A DNA stretch of 64,000 nucleotides from Pseudomonas sp. MF4836 (GCF_002018875.1 NZ_MVOL01000001.1:186001-250000); one strand, 5' to 3'; positions 41,094 through 49,794 are shown, numbered from the stretch's first letter. The notes: generated by a model not told the origin, from the sequence alone. Translations and numbers: made by a program.

Positions 41094-43019
41094 ATGAAGA
41101 TTCAGCCGTTCTCCAAGCCAACCCTGCTGGCCACACTGCTGGCCCTGGCCTCGACCGCGGTCTTGGCCGCGCCTGCGGTGCCCAGGCTGCAACTGCAACC
41201 CTGGGCCGCGACCCAGCACCTTGAACTGAGCGCCCTGAGCTTTCTGCCGGCGCAACTGGGGCCTGAGCGCCTGGCCGCCAGCGAGCGCGACGGCTTGCTA
41301 TTGCTCGATGCCCAGGGTGCGGAGCTGGCACGTTTGCCGGGGTCGTTCAGTGCCCTGGACAGCCGCGCCGCCGGCCAGCAAGTGCTGGTGGCCAGCCTCG
41401 ACAACCAGCGCCAGCAAGCGCTGCTGGTGAGCCTCGACCCACGCACCCGCAGTTGGGGGCAGCCGGTGTATCTGCCGGCCCGCGACTACCCGGTAAACGG
41501 CCTGTGCCTGTACCGCGACGAGGCCAGCAACCTGTTCCTGTTCCTGGTGGGCGAGGAGGGCAAGGGTGAACAATGGCTGGTGGGCAATGGCGCGCAACTG
41601 AACCCCCAACCCCAGCGCGTGCGCGGTTTGCCGCTGCCACCGGCGGCGCAGTTCTGCCAGGTCGACGATGGCGCCAACCAACTGCTGGTCAATGAGCAAC
41701 ACGTGGGCTGGTGGGCCTATCCGGCGCACCCGGAAGCCGATGTCGAGCGCCTGCCGGTGGCCTTGCGCGCACCCTTCGGCGACCTCAAAAAAGCCGCCGG
41801 GGCCATGGCGCTTATGCCGGGCGGGGTGCTCGGCCTCGACCCCAAGGCTGCACAACTGCACCTCTACCAGCAGCAGGGCGAGCTTTGGCAAGCCGTGGCC
41901 GCGCTGCCGTTGCCGGGCCTGGTGGAACCGGAAAACCTGGCCCTGCAAGCCACCGCCACAGGCGTTCAAGTGCTGCTGCGCGATGACGAGGACGGGCGCC
42001 TCTATCAGGGCGAGTTGAACTGGCAGGCGAGCCCGGTGCCGCTGTCACCGCCACTGCCCAACGTGGCGGCGGCCAGCCAGAGCGACCCGGTGGGGCGCCA
42101 GGGCGATGCGGCGGACGATCCGGCGATCTGGATTCACCCCCAGCAACCGGCCTTGAGCCGGGTCCTGGGCACCAATAAAAAACAGGGCCTGCTGGCCTAT
42201 GACCTGCAAGGCAAGCTGCTGCAAGAGCTGCCGGTGGGGCGCCTGAACAACGTCGACGTGCGGCCCAACTTCGCGCTGGGCGAACTCAAGGTCGACCTGG
42301 CGGTGGCCAGTAATCGCGATCACAACAGCCTCAGCCTGTTCGCCATCGACCGCAGCAGCGGCGAGTTGCGTGAAGCGGGGGAGATCCCTACGCCGCTCAA
42401 GGAAATCTACGGCATGTGCCTGTTCCAGCCGGCCAGCGGCGAGTTGTACGCCATCGCCAACGGCAAGGACGGGACCTTTGTCCAGTACCGCCTGAGTGCA
42501 CCCAACGGCGTGGTGCAGGGCGAGCTGGTGCGCCAGTTCAAAGTCGCCAGCCAACCTGAAGGCTGCGTGGCCGACGACCAGCGCCAGCGGCTGTTTATCG
42601 GCGAGGAGGATGTTGGGGTGTGGGCGGTGGACGCCCGTCCCGAGCAGCCGGCAACCCTGAGCACTGTGATCAAGGTCGGCCCGCAACTGCATGCCGATGT
42701 CGAGGGCCTGGCCCTGTACCAAAGCAATGCGCGGGACTACCTGGTGATTTCCAGCCAGGGCAACGACAGCTACCTGGTGCTCGACGCCGAGCCGCCCTTT
42801 GCTTCCCACGGTGCGTTCCGGGTCGGGATCAACGCCGCCGCCGGTATCGACGGAGCCTCGGAAACCGACGGCATCGAAGTCACCTCAGTCAACCTGGGCG
42901 GGCCCTGGAGCCAGGGCATGCTGGTGGTGCAGGACGGGCGCAAGCGCATGCCCGAGCAGACCCAGAACTTCAAGTTCGTGCCCTGGGCCGAGGTCACCCG
43001 GGCGCTGAAACTGCCCTGA
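41094..43019 (+). CDS. Two-domain beta-propeller phytase
   Basis: The 641-residue protein has a signal peptide (residues 1-26, ending VLAAPA). The C-terminal half is a beta-propeller phytase with the calcium-binding DAADDPAIWIHP near residue 337, the GTNKKQGLLAYDL segment, and the DRSSGEL and ETDGIEV motifs. The N-terminal half (about 30-330) is a diverged second propeller, as in some dual-domain phytases. It should release phosphate from phytate in the periplasm or outside. An ATG at 41094 was chosen over the TTG at 41091. It lies 60 bases after the receptor gene. No lipid anchor. Confidence 0.92.
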   Translation: MKIQPFSKPTLLATLLALASTAVLAAPAVPRLQLQPWAATQHLELSALSFLPAQLGPERLAASERDGLLLLDAQGAELARLPGSFSALDSRAAGQQVLVASLDNQRQQALLVSLDPRTRSWGQPVYLPARDYPVNGLCLYRDEASNLFLFLVGEEGKGEQWLVGNGAQLNPQPQRVRGLPLPPAAQFCQVDDGANQLLVNEQHVGWWAYPAHPEADVERLPVALRAPFGDLKKAAGAMALMPGGVLGLDPKAAQLHLYQQQGELWQAVAALPLPGLVEPENLALQATATGVQVLLRDDEDGRLYQGELNWQASPVPLSPPLPNVAAASQSDPVGRQGDAADDPAIWIHPQQPALSRVLGTNKKQGLLAYDLQGKLLQELPVGRLNNVDVRPNFALGELKVDLAVASNRDHNSLSLFAIDRSSGELREAGEIPTPLKEIYGMCLFQPASGELYAIANGKDGTFVQYRLSAPNGVVQGELVRQFKVASQPEGCVADDQRQRLFIGEEDVGVWAVDARPEQPATLSTVIKVGPQLHADVEGLALYQSNARDYLVISSQGNDSYLVLDAEPPFASHGAFRVGINAAAGIDGASETDGIEVTSVNLGGPWSQGMLVVQDGRKRMPEQTQNFKFVPWAEVTRALKLP

Positions 43020-43025
43020 GGCGGG

Positions 43026-43054
43026 CTGTCATCAATCGGTCATCAAACTTTCAT
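43026..43054 (+). promoter_or_regulatory. Triple PhoB half-site upstream of exbB
   Basis: Three 7-base half-sites, CTGTCAT (43026), CGGTCAT (43037) and CTTTCAT (43048), are each spaced by four A/T-rich bases, an exact 11-bp period. The first two match 16 of 18 positions of the classic Pho box. The site begins 6 bases after the phytase stop and ends 61 bases before the exbB start, so exbB-exbD-tonB should have its own PhoB promoter. Confidence 0.75.
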
Positions 43055-43115
43055 CCAATAGCCCGCGGGCAGTCGCGCATCGACTGTTCCCGGGCTGGCA
43101 CACAGGAGCGACACC

Positions 43116-43826
43116 ATGCAAGCGACACTGGAACACATGACGATCTGGGGGCTGATCAGCGATGCCAGCCTGTTGGTCAAGGCAGTGATGCTGACCTTGC
43201 TGCTGGCCTCGTTGCTCAGCTGGTACCTGATCATTCAACGCAGCGCGGTCTTGAGCCGTTGCGAGCGGCAGATGAACGACTTTATCCAGCGCTTTCGCAG
43301 CGCCCCGGAGCTGCCGTCGCTGTACCGCGAGAGCCAGCACAGCGGTGATCGCGAGGGCGGGGTGGAGCCGATCTTCCTCGCCGGCTTCCAGGCATACAGC
43401 CAGCTTGGACAGCAACCCGGCAACCCGGCCGACGTGGTGCTCGAAGGGGTCGAGCGCTCGTTGTCCGTGGCCATCAGCGAACAGGAAGTGCAGTTGGAAA
43501 AAGGCCTGCAGTTCCTCGCCACCGTGGGTTCGGTCAGCCCCTACATCGGCCTGTTTGGCACCGTGTGGGGGATCATGAATTCCTTCCTCGGTCTGTCCCA
43601 GGTGCAGCAGGCGACCTTGTCGACGGTAGCGCCGGGGATCGCCGAAGCCTTGATCGCCACGGCCATCGGCCTGTTTGCGGCGATTCCGGCGGTGATTGCC
43701 TACAACCGTTTTTCGGCCCGGGGCCAGACCTTGCTCACCCGCTATTACGCCTTCGGCAACGAGCTTCAGGCGCGCCTGCACCGCAAGCTGCATGGCGCCC
43801 CGTTGAACCTGGCCGTGGCCGCCTGA
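43116..43826 (+). CDS. exbB: ExbB/TolQ-type proton channel subunit
   Basis: The 236-residue protein has three membrane segments (about 12-38, 140-165 and 182-205) and the MotA/TolQ/ExbB domain with TVGSVSPYIGLFGTVWGIMNSF and later GIAEALIATAIGLFAAIPAVIAYNRF. ExbB forms the pentamer around ExbD and uses the proton gradient to drive TonB. The gene has its own PhoB-like promoter. The ATG follows CAGGAGCGACACC. Whether it is closer to TolQ or ExbB cannot be settled without a tree; context favours ExbB. Confidence 0.9.
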   Translation: MQATLEHMTIWGLISDASLLVKAVMLTLLLASLLSWYLIIQRSAVLSRCERQMNDFIQRFRSAPELPSLYRESQHSGDREGGVEPIFLAGFQAYSQLGQQPGNPADVVLEGVERSLSVAISEQEVQLEKGLQFLATVGSVSPYIGLFGTVWGIMNSFLGLSQVQQATLSTVAPGIAEALIATAIGLFAAIPAVIAYNRFSARGQTLLTRYYAFGNELQARLHRKLHGAPLNLAVAA

Positions 43827-43839
43827 AAGGAGAATGCAC

Positions 43840-44286
43840 ATGTTAGTCAGGCCGCAACGCAAGCACGGGCCCAAGGCGGAGATGAACGTGGTGCCTTACA
43901 TCGACGTGATGCTGGTGCTGCTGGTGATCTTTATGGTCACCGCGCCGATGCTGACCCAGGGCGTGAAGATCGAGCTACCCAAGGTCGCCAGTGAGGCCCT
44001 GGCCAACGATACCCGGCAGCAGATCCTCACGCTGTCGGTCAAGGCCGAGGGCGGTTACTACTGGAACCTGGGCGGCGAACTGGACACCAGCAGTCAGACC
44101 GACAGCGCCGTGGACCTGGATGAAATGCGCGCCAAGGTGGCGCAGATCGTGGCCCGGCGTAGCGACACCCAGGTGTATATCCGCGCTGACAAGGACGCTG
44201 GCTACGGCAGTGTGGTCGCGGCCATGGCCGCCCTGCAGCAGGGTGGGGTGAGCAACCTCGGGCTGGTGACCGAGGCCCCGCAATGA
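43840..44286 (+). CDS. exbD: ExbD/TolR-type proton channel subunit
   Basis: The 148-residue protein has an N-terminal cytoplasmic tail, a single membrane segment with the key Asp in NVVPYIDVMLVLLVIFMV (near residue 24), and a periplasmic domain of about 100 residues. It partners ExbB. The ATG at 43840 was chosen because AGGAG lies 7 bases upstream; an in-frame ATG at 43834 is too close to it. The stop overlaps the TonB start by 4 bases. Confidence 0.9.
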   Translation: MLVRPQRKHGPKAEMNVVPYIDVMLVLLVIFMVTAPMLTQGVKIELPKVASEALANDTRQQILTLSVKAEGGYYWNLGGELDTSSQTDSAVDLDEMRAKVAQIVARRSDTQVYIRADKDAGYGSVVAAMAALQQGGVSNLGLVTEAPQ

Positions 44287-45098
44287 ACGCGATGATCATG
44301 CCCGGCCCCACTTTGCACCTGTCGCCGCTGGCCCCTGGCAAACGCCTGCCCAACGTGCTGGCGGCGGCCTTGGCCCTGGCGTTGCACGCCGGGGTCCTGG
44401 CCTTGCTGGTGGCCGGCTGGTCGGTGGACAAGCCGCCAGTCGAGCCGCCCAGGGTGCTCAAGACTCAATTGGTGATGTTGCCGCCGGCCCCTGTACCCCA
44501 GGCTCCCGAGCCACTGCCGGCCGAGGTCGCACCGAGCCCGCCGCCGGCCGCATTGCGCGAGCCGGTGTCGGAGCCGCCCAAGGTTGTGCCCGAGCCGCAG
44601 GTGCAGGCGCAAAAGCTGGAACAGGCGGCCCTGGCCCGCAAGCGGGTCGAGGATAAAAAACGCGAACAGCAGGTCGAGCAACAGCGCCAGCAGCGCGAAC
44701 GCCTGGAAGCCGAGCAGCAGCATCAGCGCGAAGCCCAACAGCAACAGGTCGCCCAGGCGCAGCGTGAGGCCCAGGCGCGCCAGGCCGCCGAGCGCGCCCG
44801 CCAGCAAGCCGCCCAGGCCGCTGCCGACAGTCGCCAATATTTACCCCTGAGCAAGGAGGCTCCGGACTATCCCCAGCGCGCCCTGGATAAAAACCTCGAA
44901 GGCGACTGCACCGTGGAGTACACCGTCACCCCCCAGGGCAAGATCGATAACCCCAAGGTCCTGGAGGGCTGCCATCCGCTGTTTATGCGACCTTCACTGG
45001 CGGCGGCGCAGACCTTTCGCTACCAGCCGCGAATCATCGATGGCCAGGCCGTGGCTGTGCCGGCGGTGCGTAATACGTTTCATTATCGAATCAAGTGA
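44283..45098 (+). CDS. tonB: TonB energy transducer with TolA-like helical linker
   Basis: The 271-residue protein has a membrane anchor near residues 22-44, a Pro-rich stretch (about 48-100), a long Gln-, Glu-, Arg- and Ala-rich helix (about 105-190) and a TonB C-terminal domain from about 195 (DYPQRALDKNLEGDCTVEYTV). The long charged helix resembles TolA domain II more than the Pro-Lys linker of classic TonB. The C-terminal domain is clearly TonB-type. It should energise the receptor encoded upstream. A dedicated TonB implies a receptor that cannot rely on the general one. Confidence 0.88.
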   Translation: MNAMIMPGPTLHLSPLAPGKRLPNVLAAALALALHAGVLALLVAGWSVDKPPVEPPRVLKTQLVMLPPAPVPQAPEPLPAEVAPSPPPAALREPVSEPPKVVPEPQVQAQKLEQAALARKRVEDKKREQQVEQQRQQRERLEAEQQHQREAQQQQVAQAQREAQARQAAERARQQAAQAAADSRQYLPLSKEAPDYPQRALDKNLEGDCTVEYTVTPQGKIDNPKVLEGCHPLFMRPSLAAAQTFRYQPRIIDGQAVAVPAVRNTFHYRIK

Positions 45099-45213
45099 CA
45101 GGGAAGGGCGGGGAGCGGCTGCCGAAGCTTGAGCAAAGTCTGTTTTTACCGGTCGCAGTCCCCACAAACCCGGGGCCTGCGGGTAAACTCCGCGCTTTCT
45201 TCAAGGAGTCGCT

Positions 45214-46101
45214 ATGAGTTACTACCAGCCGGGCATTCTTGCTGCCCCCGTTCCGTCCCAGGCGCGTCATTTGTTTTTCACCCTCGACGCCATCGACGCG
45301 CTGCCGGCGGCCCTCGATCAGTTGCTGACATTGGTCGACGGGCAGACGGCGGTAGTGGGTTTTGGTGCTTCGCTGGTCAAGGCCCTGGGCGGGCGTGTAC
45401 AGGGGCTCAAGGCGTTCCCGGCACTGAGCGGTGTCGGCGTGGATAACCCCTCGACCCAGCACGCGTTGTGGGTCTGGCTGCATGGCGATGAGCGTGGCGA
45501 ACTGCTGCACCGCAGCCGCGCCCTGGAGGCCGCCCTGGCCCCGGCCCTGCGCCTGGTGCAGATGAACGAAGCCTTCCGCCACAAGACCGGGCATGACCTG
45601 ACCGGTTATGAAGACGGCACCGAAAACCCCCACGACGAGGCCGCCGTCGCTGCCGCCCTGGCCCCTGGCGCCGATGGCTTGCGCGGTGGCAGTTTTGCCG
45701 CGATCCAGCAGTGGCAGCACGACCTCAGCGGGTTTGCCGCGATGACCGGTGAACAGCGCGACAACATCATGGGCCGCCGCCTGAGCGACAACGAAGAACT
45801 GGACGACGCGCCGATCTCGGCCCACGTCAAACGCACCGCCCAGGAAAGCTTCACCCCGGAAGCCTTTATGGTACGTCGCTCGATGCCCTGGATCGAAGGT
45901 GACCGCGCTGGCCTGATGTTTCTCGCCTTCGGCCACACCCTGAACGCCTTCGAAGTCCAGCTACGGCGCATGAGCGGCCTGGAAGACGGCATCACCGACG
46001 GCCTGTACCGCATGAGCCGCCCGATCACCGGCGGTTACTACTGGTGTCCGCCACTGCTCGACGGCCGCCTCGACCTGCGCGCCCTGGCTGCCATAGCCTA
46101 A
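45214..46101 (+). CDS. Dye-decolorizing peroxidase (DyP type)
   Basis: The 295-residue protein has the DyP GxxDG motif as GYEDGTENP near residue 131 and the proximal heme His in SAHVKRTAQE (residue 204). There is no Tat or Sec signal, so it is probably cytoplasmic, like YfeX (class B). Such peroxidases oxidise dyes, phenols or metals with hydrogen peroxide. A gap of 115 bases separates it from tonB, so membership in that cluster is unlikely. The ribosome site is AAGGAG before the ATG. Confidence 0.92.
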   Translation: MSYYQPGILAAPVPSQARHLFFTLDAIDALPAALDQLLTLVDGQTAVVGFGASLVKALGGRVQGLKAFPALSGVGVDNPSTQHALWVWLHGDERGELLHRSRALEAALAPALRLVQMNEAFRHKTGHDLTGYEDGTENPHDEAAVAAALAPGADGLRGGSFAAIQQWQHDLSGFAAMTGEQRDNIMGRRLSDNEELDDAPISAHVKRTAQESFTPEAFMVRRSMPWIEGDRAGLMFLAFGHTLNAFEVQLRRMSGLEDGITDGLYRMSRPITGGYYWCPPLLDGRLDLRALAAIA

Positions 46102-46128
46102 CGCCTTGACACCCTACGGCGCCCTCAA

Positions 46129-46190
46129 GGGCCAGCGCGGCCTCGCGCTGCTCGGCAGCGGCTACAAGCTGCTGCCGCAGGCCGGGAGCG
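46129..46190. repeat. Intergenic palindromic repeat
   Basis: The segment carries GGGCCAGCG followed by CTCGGCAGCGGCTAC, then an inverted partner GCTGCTGCCG. The same words occur as an inverted pair at 58909-59048. This is a dispersed intergenic repeat of the type common in fluorescent pseudomonads. It may work as a terminator for the DyP gene. Confidence 0.6.
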
Positions 46191-46211
46191 GGGTCGATTC
46201 TCGATGGACTG

Positions 46212-47009
46212 CTAAAACCGGATTGCAGCCGGTGCGTCGAGTGTCGTGGAGGCTTGTTTCAAATAGGCTTTGGCCTGGTGCTTATATGCAAAATTTTTCA
46301 GCTCGAACTCTGGCGGGCTGTTGATTAAAGAGACTGCGCGGGTGGGGATTTTCATGCGTCCGTCACAGGCCCGATTCATGACCACGTATTCACCGCTTTC
46401 GCCGGCTGACGATGAGCCAGGAGCGTGTTGAAAGATATCCCCGACCCAGACGATATCGTCTACATCGATTTCCATCTTCACTACCACGCTGTTGTTGGGG
46501 TAAGACCCCGTCCCCCATGATGTCAACCCATCGACCGGAAACCAGAAATGACTCAGCTCCAGTTGAGTTGCCGCTAGATGAGCGTTGTACAGCAGGGCTG
46601 CGTAATCTCCCGATATCGAACGACTGAGTAAAATGGTCCTCTGAGGCCTCAGGTACCACCATGTGTGGAGTTTGATCGTGAGGATCTCCTGGCAGATGCG
46701 GTCCAATTTCGCTGGGTCGGCCATTAACGTTTTCAAAAAACCATTGAGTACAGCAGCTTGTGGGACATCGGGCTTTTTCGCCGCGCGCGAATCCGGGTGC
46801 CATGGAAAGCGCTCAACCTTCAAGGCCCTCATTACCAGCCAAGTCATCAACCCATAGGTCAGATGGTTATTGTCGCCGGAGGGCCAGTGGCTGAAGCCGC
46901 GATTGTTGCCCTTGTCCCATGTCAACAATTCAAGCAGGTCGGGGTCCAGGATTTGATACAGCGCAGGCGTGGAGGGGGCGGTCATGCGAGGTCTCTTTTC
47001 ATTGTTCAT
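46212..47009 (-). CDS. Unknown protein with a tentative ADP-ribosyltransferase-like triad
   Basis: The protein has 265 residues from 47009, or 257 from the alternative ATG at 46985. No signal peptide or membrane segment is seen. It has three features in the order of R-S-E ADP-ribosyltransferases: Arg130 in ILLSRSIS, Ser164 and Thr167 in LTSWGTGS, and Glu204/Glu207 in ESGEYVVM. Spacing is reasonable but the overall match is weak, so this is only a hypothesis. It is divergent from lexA2 and shares its upstream region. Codon use and GC are slightly lower than neighbours, which may hint at transfer. Confidence 0.6.
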   Translation of the reverse strand: MNNEKRPRMTAPSTPALYQILDPDLLELLTWDKGNNRGFSHWPSGDNNHLTYGLMTWLVMRALKVERFPWHPDSRAAKKPDVPQAAVLNGFLKTLMADPAKLDRICQEILTIKLHTWWYLRPQRTILLSRSISGDYAALLYNAHLAATQLELSHFWFPVDGLTSWGTGSYPNNSVVVKMEIDVDDIVWVGDIFQHAPGSSSAGESGEYVVMNRACDGRMKIPTRAVSLINSPPEFELKNFAYKHQAKAYLKQASTTLDAPAAIRF

Positions 47010-47130
47010 CCATGAAGGCGCAGGCTCTTGTGCGCCTTGGCGCAGCCGATGCCGAGGGCGGGCCTAGTATGCCAGGGGACTCGCCTTTCTCAGACCGATC
47101 ACCGGCTCTTGTCAGAAAAATCCGAGAGGA

Positions 47131-47142
47131 GTACAAATGTAC
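47131..47142 (+). promoter_or_regulatory. LexA2-type operator over the lexA2 start
   Basis: GTACAAATGTAC is a perfect palindrome of the GTAC-N4-GTAC form. A GTAC-N4-GTGC motif is known as the LexA2 site in Pseudomonas putida. It lies between the GAGAGGAG ribosome site and the start codon and overlaps the ATG at 47137, so repressor binding would block both transcription and translation start. It should autoregulate the whole operon. Confidence 0.75.
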
Positions 47143-47754
47143 TCCATGACGACTCTCAGCCCCCGCCGCAGTGCCATCCTGACTTTTATCCGCGAGCGAA
47201 TCGCCGGTCAGGGCCAACCCCCCAGCCTTGCTGAAATCGCCGAGGCCTTTGGTTTTGCCTCGCGCAGCGTGGCGCGCAAGCATGTGCTGGCGTTGACCGA
47301 GGCCGGGTTTATCGAGGTCAACCCCCATCAGGCGCGGGGCATCCGCCTGCTCGATCAGCCCGCCCGCGCCGAGTTGCTGGACATCCCGGTCCTGGGCCGG
47401 GTCGCCGCCGGGCGGCCGATGGGTGCCGATGCCGAGGTCCACAGTCGCCTGTGGCTCGACCCCGGGATGTTCTCCCGCACTCCGGACTACCTGTTGCGGG
47501 TGCAGGGCGATTCGATGATCGAGGACGGCATTCTCGACGGCGACCTGGTGGCCGTGCACCGCGAGGCCGAGGCGCGTAACGGGCAGATCGTGGTCGCGCG
47601 GCTGGACGGCGAAGTCACCATCAAGCGTTTCCAGCGCACGGCCGAGGGCGTGCGCCTGCTGCCACGCAACCCGGCCTATGAGCCGATTCTGGTGCGCGAC
47701 GATCAGGACCTGGCCATCGAAGGCGTGTTCTGTGGCCTGGTGAGGCAAGGCTGA
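47137..47754 (+). CDS. lexA2: LexA2 repressor of the ImuABC cassette
   Basis: The 205-residue protein has an N-terminal winged helix (RRSAILTFIRERIAGQGQPP and SRSVARKHVLAL) and a C-terminal self-cleaving domain. The cleavage pair is Ala91-Gly92 in GRVAAGRP, with catalytic Ser126 in QGDSMIEDG and Lys163 in VTIKRF. On RecA activation it cuts itself and frees the operon. ATG at 47137 fits the GAGAGGAG site; an ATG at 47146 is possible. The next gene overlaps as TGATG. This is the second LexA typical of pseudomonads, not the general one. Confidence 0.93.
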   Translation: MYSMTTLSPRRSAILTFIRERIAGQGQPPSLAEIAEAFGFASRSVARKHVLALTEAGFIEVNPHQARGIRLLDQPARAELLDIPVLGRVAAGRPMGADAEVHSRLWLDPGMFSRTPDYLLRVQGDSMIEDGILDGDLVAVHREAEARNGQIVVARLDGEVTIKRFQRTAEGVRLLPRNPAYEPILVRDDQDLAIEGVFCGLVRQG

Positions 47755-48371
47755 TGGGCGCCGTGGTTGCACTCGACACCCTGTTCAATGCCGGCCGGGT
47801 GTGGAAGGGCCGGCCCAGTGCGCCTGCCATCAGCCCCCAGCCCACCGGGCACGCGGCGCTGGATGCGGCCTTGCCCAGTGGTGGCTGGCCGGAAGCGGCG
47901 CTGACGGAAATCCTGGTTGCGGCCCAGGGCGTGGGCGAGTTGCAGCTGGTGTGGCCGACCCTGGCGCGCCTGAGTGCGGCGGGGGAGCGCATCGTGCTGG
48001 TGGCGCCGCCTCATGTGCCTTACCCCCAGGCCTGGCAGAACGCCGGTGTCGATGTGCGCCAGCTGTCGGTGATCCAGGCCGGCGAGCGCGATGCCTTGTG
48101 GGCGGCCGAGCAGTGCCTGCGTTCCGGCAGTTGCGGCGCGGTGTTGTGCTGGCCGCAGCAGGCCGATGACCGGGCCTTGCGTCGGTTGCAGGTGGCGGCC
48201 GAAACCGGGCAGACCCTGGCCTTTGCCTATCGCTCGTTGCAGGAGGCGATCAACCCGTCGCCGGCCTCCCTGCGCATCGCCGTGGATGCACGGCCGGCAC
48301 AGCTGCGGGTGCTCAAGTGCCGGGGCGGACTGGCCCAGGCCGCGCCCATCGCCTTTACGGCCGGGCACTGA
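47754..48371 (+). CDS. imuA: ImuA translesion synthesis accessory protein
   Basis: The 205-residue protein is a RecA/SulA-like ImuA. It begins with VVALDTLFNAGRVWKGRP, has a degenerate nucleotide-binding region (GHAALDAALPSGGWPEAALTE) and lacks a proper Walker A. ImuA interacts with ImuB and DnaE2 and is needed for damage-induced mutagenesis. It overlaps lexA2 by one base and lies 7 bases before imuB. Older annotation often calls it SulA. Confidence 0.9.
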   Translation: MGAVVALDTLFNAGRVWKGRPSAPAISPQPTGHAALDAALPSGGWPEAALTEILVAAQGVGELQLVWPTLARLSAAGERIVLVAPPHVPYPQAWQNAGVDVRQLSVIQAGERDALWAAEQCLRSGSCGAVLCWPQQADDRALRRLQVAAETGQTLAFAYRSLQEAINPSPASLRIAVDARPAQLRVLKCRGGLAQAAPIAFTAGH

Positions 48372-48378
48372 GGTTGGC

Positions 48379-49794
48379 ATGCGCTGGGTGTGCATTGTGT
48401 TCCCGCAATTGGCGTTGGATGCCGCGCTGCGCCAGCGCCCCGAACCCCAGGAGCCGCTGGCGCTGCTGAGCGGCACCGCGCAGCGCCGGGTGATCCAGGC
48501 GGTGAATGGCGCGGCCCGCGAACTGGGCCTGTACCCGGGGCAATCGCTGACCGCTGCCCACGCCATGACCAAAGCCTTTGCCAGTGCCGAATACGACGTC
48601 GATGAGATCGAGCATTGGCAACAGTTCCTGGCGGCCTGGGCCTACCGTTTCAGTTCCCAGGTCAGCGTGCGTTATCCACGCACGCTGCTGTTCGAGATTG
48701 TATCGAGCCTGGGCCTGTTCGGGCCCTGGCCGGCGTTCGAGGCGCGGCTGCGTGCGGAATTGGCGGCCCTGGGCTTTCGCCACCGGATTGTCGCCGCGCC
48801 CAACCCGGCGGCGGCCCGGGTCTTGGCCAATGCCTACGATGGCCTGGCGGTGGCCGATGACGGGGCCTTGCGCCAGGCCCTGGGCCCGATGCCCCTGGAC
48901 CGCCTGGGCCTGGAACCCCAGGCCGCCACGGCGCTGTCGCGCATGGGCCTGCGCAGTTTCGAGCAAGTGCGGGCGCTGCCCCGGGCCACCCTGGCCCGAC
49001 GTTTCGAGGCCGGCCTGCTCAAGCAGCTCGATGCCCTGCTCGGCGAGCGGCCCCTGGCCCTGGCGTTCTATCAGCCGCCCGATCGCTTCGACCTGCGCAT
49101 CGAGCTTAATTTCGATGTGCAATCGCACCAGGCGCTGCTGTTTCCCCTGCGCCGGCTGACCGGCGACCTGGCGGCGTTTCTCTGTGGCCGCGACAGCGGG
49201 GTGCAGCGCTTCGACCTGCACCTGGAGCACGGGGAGCTGGCCGACACCCTGGTCAAGGTCGGGCTGCTCAGCGCCGAGCGCGACCCGGCGATGCTGTTCG
49301 AACTGGCTCGCGGGCGCCTGGAACAGATCCAGGTGCCCGCGCCGGTGCGCAGCCTGCGCCTGGTGGCCGAAGACCTGCCGAGCTTTGTGCCCGAGCGCCG
49401 CGAACTGTTCGATGAGCGCCCCCAGCAGTCCCTGCCCTGGGAACAACTGCGTGAACGCCTGCGCGCGCGCCTGGGGGATGAGGCGGTGGTCAGCCTGGGG
49501 TTTCAGGCCGACCACCGCCCCGAATGCAGCTGGCAACTGGGCGCCGCGCATCAGCCCTGCGTGGCCATCCCCGGCCTGTTGCGCCCGGGCTGGTTGTTGC
49601 AGGAGGCGCTGCCGGTGGCGGAAGGTTCGGCGCGGATCCTCATGGGCCCTGAACGCATCGAGTCCGGCTGGTGGGACGGCGCCGATGTGCGCCGCGATTA
49701 CTACCTGATCGAAACCCGCAGCGGCCAGCAGGGCTGGGCTTATCGTGCGGTCGGCGCGGGCGGGCCGTTGCTGTTGCAAGGCTGGTTCGCATGA
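48379..49794 (+). CDS. imuB: ImuB, catalytically dead Y-family polymerase-like protein
   Basis: The 471-residue protein has Y-family polymerase architecture (fingers, palm, thumb, little finger-like) starting [20 protein letters not shown]. The catalytic acidic motifs expected in the palm are absent; the place of the Ser-x-Asp-Glu motif reads IVSSLGLFG. ImuB acts as a hub that links the beta clamp, ImuA and DnaE2. The ATG at 48379 has an AGGTTGGC site; a long open frame upstream is not translated. It overlaps dnaE2 as ATGA. Confidence 0.92.
   Translation: MRWVCIVFPQLALDAALRQRPEPQEPLALLSGTAQRRVIQAVNGAARELGLYPGQSLTAAHAMTKAFASAEYDVDEIEHWQQFLAAWAYRFSSQVSVRYPRTLLFEIVSSLGLFGPWPAFEARLRAELAALGFRHRIVAAPNPAAARVLANAYDGLAVADDGALRQALGPMPLDRLGLEPQAATALSRMGLRSFEQVRALPRATLARRFEAGLLKQLDALLGERPLALAFYQPPDRFDLRIELNFDVQSHQALLFPLRRLTGDLAAFLCGRDSGVQRFDLHLEHGELADTLVKVGLLSAERDPAMLFELARGRLEQIQVPAPVRSLRLVAEDLPSFVPERRELFDERPQQSLPWEQLRERLRARLGDEAVVSLGFQADHRPECSWQLGAAHQPCVAIPGLLRPGWLLQEALPVAEGSARILMGPERIESGWWDGADVRRDYYLIETRSGQQGWAYRAVGAGGPLLLQGWFA

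Noticed and set aside
45214..46101. DyP peroxidase as a member of the phytate cluster
   Set aside because: It has its own ribosome site after a 115-base gap and no PhoB-like box. No functional link is apparent.
48355..49779. 474-codon minus-strand frame across imuB
   Set aside because: It is low-complexity Gln- and Arg-rich sequence from reverse reading of a GC-rich gene.
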